A stretch of DNA of 64,000 nt from Enterobacteriaceae bacterium 89 (GCA_014156375.1 RQJH01000005.1:479838-543837); one strand, 5' to 3'; positions 30,288-43,606 are shown, numbered from the stretch's first letter. Notes: generated by a model not told the origin, from the sequence alone. Program-made: numbers and translations.

Positions 30288-30617
30288 ATGACTCATCACG
30301 ATCTCGTCCGCCTGCGCCTGCAGGCGATTGAAGCGCAGCTGCGCGAGCATCAGCACTGGCAGGATACACCGCCTGATGCCAGCGTATTCGAGAGCACTCA
30401 ACCGTTTTGTATGGATACGCTGGAGCCTCTGCAATGGCTGCAGTGGGTGCTGATCCCTCGTCTGCACCAGTTGATCGACAGTGAGCAGGATTTGCCGCAG
30501 AGTTTTGCCGTTGCGCCCTATTATGAAATTGCCCTTGATGCCAGCCATCCGTTTCGCGCGATTATTCTGCCGGAGCTTGAGCAGCTGGATGCTCTGTTTG
30601 CGGGCGATAACGACTGA
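30288..30617 (+). CDS. yqcC: YqcC family protein, function unknown
   Basis: A small (109-residue) soluble helical protein of the YqcC-like family. No catalytic motif can be seen. A conserved P-F-C-M-D-T-L-E-P-L-Q-W-L-Q-W-V segment spans the middle. The stop codon overlaps the truC start (TGATG), a linkage conserved in E. coli, so it may have a role related to tRNA pseudouridylation, but this is only inference from context. Confidence 0.92.
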   Translation: MTHHDLVRLRLQAIEAQLREHQHWQDTPPDASVFESTQPFCMDTLEPLQWLQWVLIPRLHQLIDSEQDLPQSFAVAPYYEIALDASHPFRAIILPELEQLDALFAGDND

Positions 30618-31399
30618 TGCTTGAGATCCTTTATCAGGACGAATGGCTGGTGGCCATCAATAAGCCATCAGGCTGGCTGGTGCACCGTAGCTGGCTCGAC
30701 CGCGATGAAAAAGTGGTGGTGATGCAAACCGTGCGCGATCAGATAGGTCAGCACGTTTTTACCGTTCACCGTCTGGACAGACCGACTTCCGGCGTTTTGC
30801 TGATGGGCCTGTCGAGCGAAGCGGGCCGTCTGTTGTCACAGCAGTTTGAACAGCATCAGATCCAGAAACGCTACCACGCCATTGTGCGCGGCTGGCTGAT
30901 GGATGAAGCCGTGCTGGATTATCCGCTGGTCGAAGAGCTCGATAAAATTGCTGACAAGTTCGCCCGCGAAGATAAAGAGCCGCAGCCTGCGGTAACGCAC
31001 TATCGTGGGCTTGCCACCGTTGAGATGCCCGTCGCGACAGGAAAATACCCGACCACACGCTACGGTCTGGTGGAACTTGAGCCTAAAACCGGGCGTAAGC
31101 ATCAGCTCCGTCGCCATATGAGCCATTTGCGTCATCCGATGATTGGCGACAGCAAGCACGGCGATCTGCGTCAGAATCGCAGCGCTGCGGAGCATTTTGG
31201 CTGCAATCGTCTGATGCTGCACGCCAGCGAACTGCACCTGACGCATCCTTTCACCGGCGAGCCGCTGGTCATTCGTGCAAAGCTTGATGATGTGTGGATG
31301 CAGGCACTGTCACATTTCGGCTGGCGCGGACAACTCCCTGCGGTTGAAAGGGTTGAGTTTCAGCCGGACAACCGTCAGGATGAATTCATAACTGAATGA
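30617..31399 (+). CDS. truC: tRNA pseudouridine(65) synthase TruC
   Basis: A 260-residue RluA-family pseudouridine synthase that modifies U65 in certain tRNAs. The catalytic aspartate is Asp54 in the family signature H-R-L-D-R-P-T-S-G. It lacks an S4 domain, as TruC does. Translation starts on the overlapping TGATG from yqcC, and yqcA follows after 16 bp, giving a yqcC-truC-yqcA unit. Confidence 0.95.
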   Translation: MLEILYQDEWLVAINKPSGWLVHRSWLDRDEKVVVMQTVRDQIGQHVFTVHRLDRPTSGVLLMGLSSEAGRLLSQQFEQHQIQKRYHAIVRGWLMDEAVLDYPLVEELDKIADKFAREDKEPQPAVTHYRGLATVEMPVATGKYPTTRYGLVELEPKTGRKHQLRRHMSHLRHPMIGDSKHGDLRQNRSAAEHFGCNRLMLHASELHLTHPFTGEPLVIRAKLDDVWMQALSHFGWRGQLPAVERVEFQPDNRQDEFITE

Positions 31400-31415
31400 T
31401 TCAGGGAGAAAAGTA

Positions 31416-31859
31416 ATGGCAGACATCGGAATTTTTGTCGGCACCATGTACGGCAATGCGCTGCTGGTGGCGGAAGAAGCACAGACCCTGCTCAGCGGGT
31501 TGGGTCACAGCGCGAAGGTTTTTGAAGATCCTGAAGTGGGCGACTGGGAAAAGTATCAGGGCAGCTATGCGCTGGTGGTGACGTCCACCACCGGACAGGG
31601 CGATTTACCCGACAGCATTGTGCCGCTGTACGAAGGCATTAAGGATATGTACCAGCCGCATCTGCGCTACGGCATTATCGCGCTGGGCGACAGCACCTAT
31701 TCCCATTTCTGCGGCGGCGGTGAGCGTTTTGATGCGCTGTTGCAGGAGCAGGGCGGGCAGCGCATTGGCGAAATGCTGAGAATTGACGCCAGCGAAAATC
31801 CTGAACCGGAAACCATTTCGAATCCGTGGGTTGAACAGTGGGCCACGCTGCTTAAGTAA
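31416..31859 (+). CDS. yqcA: flavodoxin YqcA
   Basis: A 147-residue MioC-like flavodoxin. The FMN phosphate loop is G-T-M-Y-G-N-A at residues 8-14, and the T-S-T-T-G-Q-G-D and G-D-S-T-Y-S-H-F-C segments form the isoalloxazine-binding loops. The physiological partner is not established. It sits downstream of truC in the same transcript and converges with barA across a 36-bp gap holding a shared hairpin. Confidence 0.93.
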   Translation: MADIGIFVGTMYGNALLVAEEAQTLLSGLGHSAKVFEDPEVGDWEKYQGSYALVVTSTTGQGDLPDSIVPLYEGIKDMYQPHLRYGIIALGDSTYSHFCGGGERFDALLQEQGGQRIGEMLRIDASENPEPETISNPWVEQWATLLK

Positions 31860-31865
31860 ACCCCG

Positions 31866-31887
31866 ATGCCCTTCAGCCGAAGGGCAT
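31866..31887. terminator. hairpin between convergent yqcA and barA
   Basis: ATGCCCTT-CAGCCG-AAGGGCAT, an 8-bp perfect stem in the gap between two converging genes, followed by TTCTCC on the plus strand. It has no long U tract, so it is at best a weak bidirectional terminator. Confidence 0.55.
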
Positions 31888-31895
31888 TTCTCCGT

Positions 31896-34649
31896 TTATC
31901 CCAACAGCTTTCGCGCTTCGCGGGTCACGTTGTCCATCTCATCAAGCAGCTCCAGCAGTTCGGGCTCCAGCTCGCCGGGAGCAATCCCTTCACGCAACTG
32001 ACCTTCCAGCAGATGACACAGATTTTTCAGCCGTGGTACACCGCTGTAGCCGCAGCTGCCGTGCAGTTTGTGGATAGCGTCTACCAAATCTTCAGGGTTT
32101 TCACCGACCAGCTGTTCCTCAACTTTGTTGCGGATCTCCGGCAGGAATGCGACCAGCATTTGCAGCATCTCGCGGGCCAGATCAGGCTTATTGGCCGACT
32201 GACGCAGCGCCAGCGACCAGTCGAGCGTGGTATTAATATTCACCGGCGGCTGCAACTGCGGCTGTGGTGCCTCAATCAGCGGGGCGTTGATGCCCGGTCG
32301 ATAGCGGTGCAGCAAATTACGCAGCTTACTTTCTTCAATGGGTTTGGCCAGATAGTCATTCATTCCGGCACTCAGCAGCTTTTCTTTCTGTCCGGCCATG
32401 GCGTGAGCCGTGACGGCAATGACCGGAGTGTGCTGCTGATGAGGCAGCTGGCGAATCAGTTCACAGGCGCGAATACCGTCCATATCCGGCATCTGAATAT
32501 CCATCAGGATCAAATCAAATGACATCTCCCGGGCGCTTTCGATAGCCGCCTGGCCGCTGCCGCACAGTTCGACATTCTGCACCTGATCTTCCAGCAGCGC
32601 GCCAATCAGTTTGAGATTGGCCGGATTATCATCGACCGCCATCACCGACATGCCAAGGCGCGAGTCACTGATGCGCGAGGAGACCTGCGGGCGTTTGTCG
32701 CGACAGTATTCGGTCAGGGCCGGAAGCAGGCGCGTTGAGGTCAGCGGTTTGAGCAGACAGGCCTGTGCGCCATTTTGTTTAAGCTTTTCGGCGTCGACCT
32801 GTACGTGGCAGGGAAGCGCCAGCAGCAGGAAGTCCGTCATCGCCCGTGCGCGCTCAAACTTATCAAGATGCAGGTTCATATCCCGCATCGACACCGGTAC
32901 GGCAATCAACAGGATATCGTAGTGATCGTTTGGCAGGGCAGAGAACGTTGGGCTGTAAACCACTTCCAGCGGCGTAGTGGCGAGGATATCCATGGTGCTC
33001 TGCGCGGCGGCGGAGTTGGCTTCAACGTATGCCAGCCGTTTACCGGCCAGGCAGGCCGTCATCAGCCCCTCGGAAACCACGTTCGGGTTGAGGTCGAGAT
33101 TGATGTGGAACCAGAACGTCGACCCCCGGTTTGGCTGGCTGTGGAACGAAATATCGCCGCCCATCTCTTTCACCAGCTTCTGGGTGATCACCAGACCCAG
33201 CCCGGTGCCGCCGTGGCGACGGGAAATGCTGGCATCGGCCTGACGGAAAGCCTGGAACAGCCGTGACTGATCCTGTTCCGGAATGCCGATCCCGGTATCG
33301 CGAATTTGTACTTCAATCTGCACTTTGTTGTGGCTCAGTGCGCGTTTATCGATGATGACGTCGATATTGCCGGTTTCGGTAAACTTAATGGCGTTACCGA
33401 CCAGATTGGTGATGACCTGCTGCAAACGTAGCGGATCGCCTATCACGTTATCCGGTACATCATTTTTGATACTCAGCGTCAGCTCCAGCCCTTTATCATG
33501 GGCCGAGTGCGCCAACAGGGTGACCACTTCATCCAGTGAATTTCGCAGCGGGAAGGGGATGTTTTCCAGAATCAGCTTCCCGGCTTCCAGCTTGGAGAAG
33601 TCCAGCACGTCGTTGATGATGGCCAGCAGATTGTTAGCCGAACGTTCAATGGTATTCAGATGATCGCGCTGCGTTGGGTTGAGATCGGATTTCAGCGTCA
33701 GGCGCGTAAAGCCAATCACGCCATTCAGCGGAGTTCGCAGCTCATGCGACATGTTGGCAAGGAATTCTGATTTGATACGCGCGGCTTCCTGAGCCCGTTT
33801 TTTTGCCAGATCCAGCTCGACGTTCTGGATCTCCATCTGTTCAAGCGTTTCGCGCAGGTCAGAGGTCGCCTGGTCGACGTTATGCTGCATCTCTTCGTGG
33901 TAGGCCGCCAGCGACATCGCCATCGAGTTGATACCGTTCTTCAGCATATCCAACTCGCCAAGCATAAAACCTTCCACCCGGCTGTCGAGCTGCCCGCGAC
34001 GTATGCGGTCAACGGTGTTCACCATATTACGGATGGGCCCGGTCACATCGCGCATCAGACGCCAGCCAAAAATCAGCGCTATGCCGATGCAGAACAGCAT
34101 CATCACCGTGGCGATAAAAATTTCTTTGTACTGCTGAAGACGAACGGACTTCAGATCGAGCTCCAGCGCCACGTAGCCCAGCATGTTGACCGGCGTTTTG
34201 GCGTCCGAAGCGGGAGATTCATCCGGGGAGTAGCTTTCGGAGATAATAGGCGTGCGCAGGATCATCAGGTCCCCGCTGCGCGTCACGCTTAGCTTACGCG
34301 GAAACTCAACCCCCTTTGCCAGCTGGAGTTCGCCCGGATCGAGCTGGTAGTTGGAGGTGACAAACAGCCGGTTATGGCTGTCATACACGGAAATCGCCCT
34401 GACAATGTCGGAATGACGGCGGTGCAGCACGCTGACCAGCTGACCTATTGACTCGCGGTTTTGTAAGTTCATGCCATATTCACTGGAGACGGCCAGCGGT
34501 TCAATAATGCTGGCACCGGCGTCTTCCAGCTGACGCTGCAGATCGTGGTAGCGGTGAACGACAAAGAAGATGCTGAGCAGCAAACCGATAAGCACGGTGG
34601 GGGCCAGGATCAGGATCATCATGCGCGCGCGCAGGCTGTAGTTGGTCAT
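31896..34649 (-). CDS. barA: hybrid sensor histidine kinase BarA
   Basis: BarA is the tripartite sensor that phosphorylates UvrY in response to short-chain carboxylates; UvrY-P then activates csrB and csrC. In the 917 residues I see two transmembrane helices (about 10-31 and 177-198) around a periplasmic sensor. A HAMP region follows, then the H-box N-M-S-H-E-L-R-T-P with His302, and ATPase motifs. The receiver has Asp717 in L-M-D-I-Q-M-P, and the C-terminal HPt has His860. All relay residues are intact. csrB lies less than 2 kb away. It is divergent from rlmD. Confidence 0.97.
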   Translation of the reverse strand: MTNYSLRARMMILILAPTVLIGLLLSIFFVVHRYHDLQRQLEDAGASIIEPLAVSSEYGMNLQNRESIGQLVSVLHRRHSDIVRAISVYDSHNRLFVTSNYQLDPGELQLAKGVEFPRKLSVTRSGDLMILRTPIISESYSPDESPASDAKTPVNMLGYVALELDLKSVRLQQYKEIFIATVMMLFCIGIALIFGWRLMRDVTGPIRNMVNTVDRIRRGQLDSRVEGFMLGELDMLKNGINSMAMSLAAYHEEMQHNVDQATSDLRETLEQMEIQNVELDLAKKRAQEAARIKSEFLANMSHELRTPLNGVIGFTRLTLKSDLNPTQRDHLNTIERSANNLLAIINDVLDFSKLEAGKLILENIPFPLRNSLDEVVTLLAHSAHDKGLELTLSIKNDVPDNVIGDPLRLQQVITNLVGNAIKFTETGNIDVIIDKRALSHNKVQIEVQIRDTGIGIPEQDQSRLFQAFRQADASISRRHGGTGLGLVITQKLVKEMGGDISFHSQPNRGSTFWFHINLDLNPNVVSEGLMTACLAGKRLAYVEANSAAAQSTMDILATTPLEVVYSPTFSALPNDHYDILLIAVPVSMRDMNLHLDKFERARAMTDFLLLALPCHVQVDAEKLKQNGAQACLLKPLTSTRLLPALTEYCRDKRPQVSSRISDSRLGMSVMAVDDNPANLKLIGALLEDQVQNVELCGSGQAAIESAREMSFDLILMDIQMPDMDGIRACELIRQLPHQQHTPVIAVTAHAMAGQKEKLLSAGMNDYLAKPIEESKLRNLLHRYRPGINAPLIEAPQPQLQPPVNINTTLDWSLALRQSANKPDLAREMLQMLVAFLPEIRNKVEEQLVGENPEDLVDAIHKLHGSCGYSGVPRLKNLCHLLEGQLREGIAPGELEPELLELLDEMDNVTREARKLLG

Positions 34650-34706
34650 GGAGGTCCGTTATGGGAGAATCAGGGTTAACACATTAGTTTGAGAAAAATC
34701 TCTACC

Positions 34707-36005
34707 ATGGCGCAATTCTACTCTGCAAAACGCCGCGTGACGACGCGCGAGATCATAACCGTGACGGTAAACGACCTGGATCCTTTTGGTCATGGCGTGG
34801 CGCGCCATAATGGTAAAGCGCTTTTTATCAATGGCTTATTGCCTGACGAACGCGCTGAAATCACGATAACGGAAGATAAAAAACAGTACGCGCGCGGGAA
34901 GGTAAAACGTCGATTAAGTGACAGCGCCGAGCGCGAAAAACCACGCTGCCCGCATTTTGGCGTGTGTGGCGGCTGTCAGCAGCAGCACGCCAGCGTGGCG
35001 CTTCAGCAGCGCAGCAAACAGGCGGCGCTAAGCCGGCTGATGAAACAGGACGTGGATGCGGTGATTGCCGCCGAGCCCTGGGGCTATCGCCGCCGCGCGC
35101 GGCTGAGCTTGAATTATCTGCCGAAGACCCAACAATTGCAGATGGGTTTTCGCAAGGCCGGGTCAAATGACATCGTTGAAGTGACGCAGTGCCCCGTTTT
35201 GGTGCCCACTCTTGGTGCGCTCATTCCTGGCCTGCGTGAATGCCTGAGTGGGCTAAATGGCGTACGTCATCTGGGGCACGCAGAGCTGGTGCTCGCCGAT
35301 AACGGGCCGCTGATGGTCTTACGTCACACCGCACCTTTATCTTCGGCGGATAAAGCAAAACTGGAACAGTTTTCGCATTCACACCAGCTTGCCCTGTGGC
35401 TTGCACCACAAAGTGATAGCGTTGAGCAGCTTAGCGGAGAGTCCCCCTGCTACCACTCAGACGGGCTACGCTTAACGTTCAGCCCGCGCGATTTTATCCA
35501 GGTGAACGACGGCGTGAACCAGCAGATGGTGGCAACGGCGCTGGCGTGGCTGGATATTCAGCCTGAAGACCGCGTGCTGGATCTGTTTTGCGGAATGGGT
35601 AACTTCACGCTGCCATTGGCGAAGCGGGCCGCGAGCGTGGTGGGCGTGGAAGGCGTCCCGGCGCTGGTGGAAAAAGGGCAACAGAACGCTGAGCTCAATA
35701 ATTTGCACAATGTGACATTCTTTCACGAAAATCTGGAGGAGGATGTCACCCGTCAGGCCTGGGCGAAAAACGGGTTTGACAAAATTTTACTCGATCCTGC
35801 AAGGGCAGGCGCACCGGGCGTCATGCAGCATATCGTAAAATTAGCCCCGCAGCGGGTGGTGTACGTGTCCTGTAATCCGGCGACGCTGGCGCGCGACAGC
35901 GAAGTGCTGTTGGCGGCGGGCTATCAAATTCAGCGTCTGGCAATGCTGGACATGTTCCCGCACACTGGGCACCTGGAGTCGATGGTGCTGTTTGAGCACA
36001 AATAA
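34707..36005 (+). CDS. rlmD: 23S rRNA m5U1939 methyltransferase RlmD
   Basis: RlmD (RumA) methylates U1939 of 23S rRNA and carries a [4Fe-4S] cluster. Start at 34707 (Met-Ala-Gln-Phe, 432 residues), rather than the TTG 18 bp upstream. A TRAM domain (residues about 12-70) is followed by the cluster ligands Cys81, Cys87 and Cys90. The SAM motif is L-D-L-F-C-G-M-G-N and the catalytic nucleophile is in Y-V-S-C-N-P. It is followed by relA after a 51-bp gap, and the two are probably co-transcribed. Confidence 0.96.
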   Translation: MAQFYSAKRRVTTREIITVTVNDLDPFGHGVARHNGKALFINGLLPDERAEITITEDKKQYARGKVKRRLSDSAEREKPRCPHFGVCGGCQQQHASVALQQRSKQAALSRLMKQDVDAVIAAEPWGYRRRARLSLNYLPKTQQLQMGFRKAGSNDIVEVTQCPVLVPTLGALIPGLRECLSGLNGVRHLGHAELVLADNGPLMVLRHTAPLSSADKAKLEQFSHSHQLALWLAPQSDSVEQLSGESPCYHSDGLRLTFSPRDFIQVNDGVNQQMVATALAWLDIQPEDRVLDLFCGMGNFTLPLAKRAASVVGVEGVPALVEKGQQNAELNNLHNVTFFHENLEEDVTRQAWAKNGFDKILLDPARAGAPGVMQHIVKLAPQRVVYVSCNPATLARDSEVLLAAGYQIQRLAMLDMFPHTGHLESMVLFEHK

Positions 36006-36056
36006 TGAATCAAGGCTTGTCGAATCCGACAGGCCCGGTCCCTAAAGGAGAGGACA

Positions 36057-38291
36057 ATGGTTGCGGTACGCAGTGCACATCTTAATAAAGCTGGAGAGTT
36101 CGATCCGGTCAAATGGATAGCGAGCCTGGGCATTTCCAACCAGCAGTCGTGTGAACGCTTAACCGAGACATGGACTTATTGTCGCGAGCAAACCCTTGAA
36201 AGCCCTGACGCTGAGCTGGTGCTGTGGCGCGGCGTCGAGATGGTTGAAATCCTCTCCATGCTCAATATGGACATCGATTCCCTGCGTGCAGCGCTGCTGT
36301 ATCCGCTGGTGGTCAGCGAAGTGGTCACTGAGGAAAAGCTGGAGGAGACCTTCGGCAAATCCGTGGTGGCGCTGATCCACGGCGTGCGCGATATGGCGGC
36401 TATTCGCCAGCTGAAAGCCACGCATACCGATTCCGTTTCCTCTGAGCAGGTCGATAACGTTCGCCGCATGCTGCTGGCGATGGTCGATGATTTCCGCTGC
36501 GTGGTGATCAAGCTGGCCGAACGTATCGCCCATCTGCGCGAGGTTAAAGACGCGCCGGAAGACGAACGCGTGCTGGCGGCGAAGGAATGTACCAATATCT
36601 ATGCCCCGCTGGCGAATCGTCTCGGCATCGGTCAGCTCAAATGGGAGCTGGAAGATTACTGCTTCCGCTACCTGCATCCGGCGGAATATAAGCGCATCGC
36701 CAAATTGCTGCACGAACGCCGTATCGACCGCGAACACTACATCGATGAGTTTGTCGGCACGCTGCGCGCTTCGATCAAAGAAGAGGGCGTGAAGGCCGAG
36801 GTTTACGGCCGTCCTAAGCATATCTACAGCATCTGGCGCAAAATGCAGAAAAAGCATCTGTCATTTGATGAGCTGTTCGATGTCCGCGCCGTGCGCATCG
36901 TCGCGGAGCGTTTGCAGGATTGCTATGCCGCACTCGGCATTGTTCACACTCATTTCCGCCATCTGCCGGATGAGTTCGACGACTATGTCGCCAACCCGAA
37001 ACCAAACGGCTATCAGTCGATCCACACCGTGGTGCTGGGGCCGGGCGGCAAAACGGTTGAGATCCAAATCCGTACTCGCCAGATGCACGAAGAATCTGAG
37101 CTTGGCGTGGCGGCACACTGGAAATACAAAGAAGGCTCTGCTTCCGGCGGCAGCCGCGGCCACGAAGACCGCATTGCCTGGCTGCGTAAGCTGATTGCGT
37201 GGCAGGAAGAGATGGCGGATTCGGGCGAAATGCTCGACGAAGTCAGAAGCCAGGTCTTCGACGATCGGGTTTACGTATTTACCCCGAAAGGCGATGTCGT
37301 GGACCTGCCAGCGGGCTCCACGCCGCTCGATTTTGCCTATCACATTCACAGTAACGTTGGACATCGCTGCATCGGCGCGAAGATAGGCGGGCGCATCGTG
37401 CCCTTTACCTATCAGCTGCAGATGGGCGACCAGATTGAGATCCTCACCCAGAAACAGCCGAACCCAAGCCGTGACTGGCTGAACCCGAACCTCGGGTATG
37501 TGAATACCGCGCGGACGCGTTCAAAGATCACGGCCTGGTTCCGTAAACAGGATCGTGACAAAAACATCATCGCCGGGCGGCAGATCCTTGACGATGAGCT
37601 TTCGCATCTGGGGATCAGCTTCAAGGAAGCTGAAAAACACCTGCTGCCGCGCTACAACTTCAACGAGCTGGATGAGCTGCTGGCCGCGATTGGCGGCGGC
37701 GACGTACGCATCAACCAGATGGTGAACTTCCTGCAGGCGCAGTTCAACAAGCCAAGCGCCGAGGAGCAGGATGCGGCCGCGCTGAAGCAGCTGCAGCAGA
37801 AAACCTACAATCCGCAGCAGAATCGCAAGAAAGACGATGGCCGCGTGGTGGTCGAGGGCGTCGGCAACCTGATGCACCACATCGCCCGCTGCTGTCAGCC
37901 GATCCCTGGTGATGAGATTGTCGGTTTTATCACTCAGGGACGCGGGATTTCCGTCCATCGCGCCGACTGCGATCAGCTGGTGGAGCTACAGTCGCATGCG
38001 CCGGAACGCATCGTCGAAGCGGTGTGGGGCGAAAGCTACTCCGCAGGCTACTCGCTGGTGGTTCGCGTACAGGCGAACGACCGCAGCGGCCTGCTGCGCG
38101 ATATCACCACCATCCTCGCCAACGAGAAGGTGAACGTGCTGGGCGTGGCCAGCCGCAGCGATACCAAACAGCAGCTCGCCACTATCGACATGACCATCGA
38201 AATCTACAACCTGCAGGTGCTGGGTCGGGTGCTCAGTAAGCTGAACCAGGTGCCGGATGTGATCGACGCTCGTCGTTTGCACGGCGGATAA
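36057..38291 (+). CDS. relA: GTP pyrophosphokinase, (p)ppGpp synthetase I (RelA)
   Basis: RelA makes pppGpp on ribosomes stalled with uncharged tRNA and so drives the stringent response. The 744-residue length equals E. coli. The N-terminal pseudo-hydrolase domain lacks the HD metal motif. The synthetase domain (about 235-380), TGS domain (about 405-465, V-F-T-P-K-G-D-V), zinc-finger region (I-A-R-C-C-Q-P-I-P) and C-terminal ACT domain follow in order. AAGGAGAGG precedes the start. Downstream comes a repeat and then mazG; the mazEF toxin-antitoxin pair normally here in E. coli is absent. Confidence 0.97.
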   Translation: MVAVRSAHLNKAGEFDPVKWIASLGISNQQSCERLTETWTYCREQTLESPDAELVLWRGVEMVEILSMLNMDIDSLRAALLYPLVVSEVVTEEKLEETFGKSVVALIHGVRDMAAIRQLKATHTDSVSSEQVDNVRRMLLAMVDDFRCVVIKLAERIAHLREVKDAPEDERVLAAKECTNIYAPLANRLGIGQLKWELEDYCFRYLHPAEYKRIAKLLHERRIDREHYIDEFVGTLRASIKEEGVKAEVYGRPKHIYSIWRKMQKKHLSFDELFDVRAVRIVAERLQDCYAALGIVHTHFRHLPDEFDDYVANPKPNGYQSIHTVVLGPGGKTVEIQIRTRQMHEESELGVAAHWKYKEGSASGGSRGHEDRIAWLRKLIAWQEEMADSGEMLDEVRSQVFDDRVYVFTPKGDVVDLPAGSTPLDFAYHIHSNVGHRCIGAKIGGRIVPFTYQLQMGDQIEILTQKQPNPSRDWLNPNLGYVNTARTRSKITAWFRKQDRDKNIIAGRQILDDELSHLGISFKEAEKHLLPRYNFNELDELLAAIGGGDVRINQMVNFLQAQFNKPSAEEQDAAALKQLQQKTYNPQQNRKKDDGRVVVEGVGNLMHHIARCCQPIPGDEIVGFITQGRGISVHRADCDQLVELQSHAPERIVEAVWGESYSAGYSLVVRVQANDRSGLLRDITTILANEKVNVLGVASRSDTKQQLATIDMTIEIYNLQVLGRVLSKLNQVPDVIDARRLHGG

Positions 38292-38395
38292 ATTTTCCCC
38301 CTCTCCCCGGCCCTCTCCCCATAGGGGCGAGGGAGAAAGACGGCTCCATGCAGTTCCCTCTCCCTCCGGGAGAGGGTTAGGGAGAGGGCATTTCA
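38292..38395. repeat. CCCTC-rich intergenic palindromic repeat, copy 2
   Basis: This fills the gap between relA and mazG. It reads CCCCTCTCCCCGGCCCTCTC, then the palindrome around CCATAGGGGCGAGGG, a short unique stretch, and TCCCTCTCCCT-CCGG-GAGAGGGTTAGGGAGAGGG. The sub-motifs are those of the copies at 22499 and 62858. It occupies exactly the place that holds mazEF in E. coli. Confidence 0.85.
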
Positions 38396-38412
38396 TTTTG
38401 CAAGGAATTCCA

Positions 38413-39204
38413 ATGAACCAAATCGACCGCCTGCTTGGCATCATGAAGCGCCTGCGCGACCCGGAAAACGGCTGTCCGTGGGACAAAGAGCAGACCTTTG
38501 CCACTATCGCTCCCTACACCCTTGAGGAAACCTACGAAGTCCTCGATGCCATCTCCCGCGAAGATTTTGACGATCTGCGCGGTGAGCTGGGGGATCTGCT
38601 GTTCCAGGTGGTGTTTTATGCCCAGATGGCTCAGGAAGAAGGGCGCTTCAATTTTGATGATATCTGTGCCGCCATCAGCGACAAGCTTGAGCGTCGTCAT
38701 CCGCATATTTTCGGCGATGCCACGGCCAGCAACAGCACCGAAGTGCTGGCGCGCTGGGAAGCCATCAAAAGCGCGGAGCGTGCCGAAAAAGCCCAGCATT
38801 CCGCGCTGGATGACATTCCGCACAGTCTGCCCGCGCTGATGCGCTCACATAAAATCCAGAAGCGTTGCTCCACCGTCGGCTTCGACTGGACTTCGCTCGG
38901 CCCGGTGCTCGACAAAGTGTACGAAGAGATCGACGAGGTGATGCACGAAGCCAAACAGGCTGTTATCGATGAAGCTAAACTGGAAGAGGAGATGGGCGAC
39001 CTGCTGTTTGCGACCGTCAACTTATCCCGTCATTTGGGCGTCAAAGCCGAAACTGCGCTGCAAAAAGCCAACATTAAGTTCGAACGCCGCTTCCGTGAAG
39101 TGGAGAGGATTGTTAACGAGCGAGGCCTGGAAATGACCGGGATTGACCTCGAAACCATGGAACAGGTGTGGCAAGAGGTAAAACGACAGGAAACTGATCT
39201 CTAA
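38413..39204 (+). CDS. mazG: nucleoside triphosphate pyrophosphohydrolase MazG
   Basis: MazG hydrolyses (d)NTPs to NMP and pyrophosphate and in E. coli lowers (p)ppGpp during starvation. The start at 38413 gives 263 residues like E. coli, with AAGGAATTC before it. Two tandem all-alpha MazG domains are present; the metal-binding E-E-x-x-E type motifs appear as L-E-E-T-Y-E-V-L-D near residue 38 and K-V-Y-E-E-I-D-E-V in the second half. The usual partner genes mazE and mazF are not in the window, so MazG stands alone after relA. Confidence 0.95.
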   Translation: MNQIDRLLGIMKRLRDPENGCPWDKEQTFATIAPYTLEETYEVLDAISREDFDDLRGELGDLLFQVVFYAQMAQEEGRFNFDDICAAISDKLERRHPHIFGDATASNSTEVLARWEAIKSAERAEKAQHSALDDIPHSLPALMRSHKIQKRCSTVGFDWTSLGPVLDKVYEEIDEVMHEAKQAVIDEAKLEEEMGDLLFATVNLSRHLGVKAETALQKANIKFERRFREVERIVNERGLEMTGIDLETMEQVWQEVKRQETDL

Positions 39205-39216
39205 CGCTTTTTTGCG

Positions 39217-39260
39217 ATCAAGCGCTATTTGTGTGATTTTTAAAATGACAAGCGCTTGAT
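39217..39260. promoter_or_regulatory. long inverted repeat between mazG and pyrG
   Basis: ATCAAGCGCT (39217-39226) and its exact complement AGCGCTTGAT (39251-39260) flank 24 bp of AT-rich DNA that includes TGTGTGATTTTTAAAATGACA. It starts 13 bp after the mazG stop and is 167 bp before pyrG. It may be a mazG 3' hairpin or a binding site in the pyrG promoter region; no T run follows, so it is not a standard terminator. Confidence 0.5.
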
Positions 39261-39412
39261 TTGCGTCAAAAACATTTACCCAAAAGGGGCTATTTTCTCA
39301 CTCCCTATGTTTGCTGGAACCTGGAAAAGGAGACGAGAATGAATGTTTGTGGCGTTCGCCGTGTTCGGGTATACTACTTTCCCGTCCTGGTTATTCCATC
39401 GTTTCACCCTAA

Positions 39413-41065
<1,653 letters not shown>

Positions 41066-41075
41066 AAAAAGTTAG

Positions 41076-42440
<1,365 letters not shown>

Positions 42441-42464
42441 TTTTACTGTCTTTATCTGAATGGA

Positions 42465-42494
42465 AATGCCAGCCCTCGGGCTGGCATTTTTTTT
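42465..42494 (+). terminator. intrinsic terminator of eno
   Basis: AATGCCAGCC-CTCG-GGCTGGCATT followed by eight T residues, 24 bp after the eno stop. The SDR gene on the other strand ends 3 bp beyond. Confidence 0.93.
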
Positions 42495-42496
42495 GG

Positions 42497-43606
42497 CTAT
42501 TTGAAATCTACGGCCATCTGCTGAGGAATGCTCAGCCCGCGCGTGGTCTGCACGCAGCGGTCGATATAATCGGTAAAACGCGGGGGTTTAGGCATGCCGA
42601 GCTTGAGCAGTTTGTCGTTGCTGAAGCGAACGTTCAGGGTGGCAAATGCCCCGTACAGACGCATTGCTTTCAGCATCAGGCGCTCGTTGCACGGGCCGAA
42701 AATGTCTTTAAGCTCACGGCGCATTTTCACCAGCGTTTCATAACTCACCTGAGCATATTTGTCGCCGACAGGCGCTTTCTCCAACGCGCTGGCCATCGCG
42801 TTATCAATATCCGCAAAGCGCACGCTGTTCTCCTCACCGGCGGAGATATGCACGACTTCACCGCGAGGCAGCGATTTGCCAAGCAGCATCAGCAGTGCAT
42901 CCGCACAGTAGTCCACCGGGATCACGTCAACCCGATCGTCCATTGAGCACATGAATTTTTGCAGCATCAGGCCCATGCTGAACACCCAGAAGATGCTGCT
43001 GGAAGGCTGACAGCCGTGATGCGTATGGCCGACCACGATAGACGGGCGGGCAATCACCAGCGGCATGTCCGGGCAGTGCTGACGCATCAGCTGCTCAATG
43101 GTGGATTTGGAGTGCGTGTATTCCACCAGATGTTCGGCGTTTTCCCGGAATCCGGCGCTTTCAGCGACCAGAGAATCTGGCTCAGGCGTACAGGACATGG
43201 CGGTTCCGACGTGCAGGAAGCTTTGCAACGCGCTGACCTGTGCCATTCGCTGTGCAAAAGCCAGCGTGCCTTCCACGTTCACCTTCCAGATCAGCGGATT
43301 GTTGCCAAAGGAGGCGACCGCTGCGCAGTTCAGGACATGAGTGACGCCATCCAGACGTGGGTCATTGAGGAAATCAGCCGGGCTGCCCAGATCGCCGAGC
43401 AGGATCTGCTGTGGCGTGATGGCTGATAACGCGTCTTCACTGACGTTGAATTTACGCATGTTGTCCTTAACACGCTCTACGGCCGCATCCTGCGTTTCAG
43501 CGCGAACCAGCAACAGCAGGTTATACGCTTGCTTTTCATTGAGGATTTTTTCCAGTACAGCACCGCCAAGAAACCCGGTTACACCCGTAATTAACAACGT
43601 GTTCAT
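42497..43606 (-). CDS. NAD-binding extended SDR, fatty acyl-CoA/thioester reductase-like family (function unknown)
   Basis: A 369-residue extended short-chain dehydrogenase. The cofactor loop T-G-V-T-G-F-L-G is at residues 7-14, the L-L-V-R segment follows, and the catalytic Y-x-x-x-K is present as Y-T-H-S-K. The overall pattern (early C-A-A-V-A-S-F-G, A-R-P-S-I-V-V-G-H) is that of the NAD_binding_4 family found in fatty acyl-CoA reductases and thioester reductase domains. No carrier or adenylation domain is attached and no lipid or NRPS gene is nearby, so the substrate is unknown. It has no counterpart at this position in E. coli K-12 and is flanked by AT-rich DNA, suggesting an inserted gene. 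Confidence 0.8.
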   Translation of the reverse strand: MNTLLITGVTGFLGGAVLEKILNEKQAYNLLLLVRAETQDAAVERVKDNMRKFNVSEDALSAITPQQILLGDLGSPADFLNDPRLDGVTHVLNCAAVASFGNNPLIWKVNVEGTLAFAQRMAQVSALQSFLHVGTAMSCTPEPDSLVAESAGFRENAEHLVEYTHSKSTIEQLMRQHCPDMPLVIARPSIVVGHTHHGCQPSSSIFWVFSMGLMLQKFMCSMDDRVDVIPVDYCADALLMLLGKSLPRGEVVHISAGEENSVRFADIDNAMASALEKAPVGDKYAQVSYETLVKMRRELKDIFGPCNERLMLKAMRLYGAFATLNVRFSNDKLLKLGMPKPPRFTDYIDRCVQTTRGLSIPQQMAVDFK

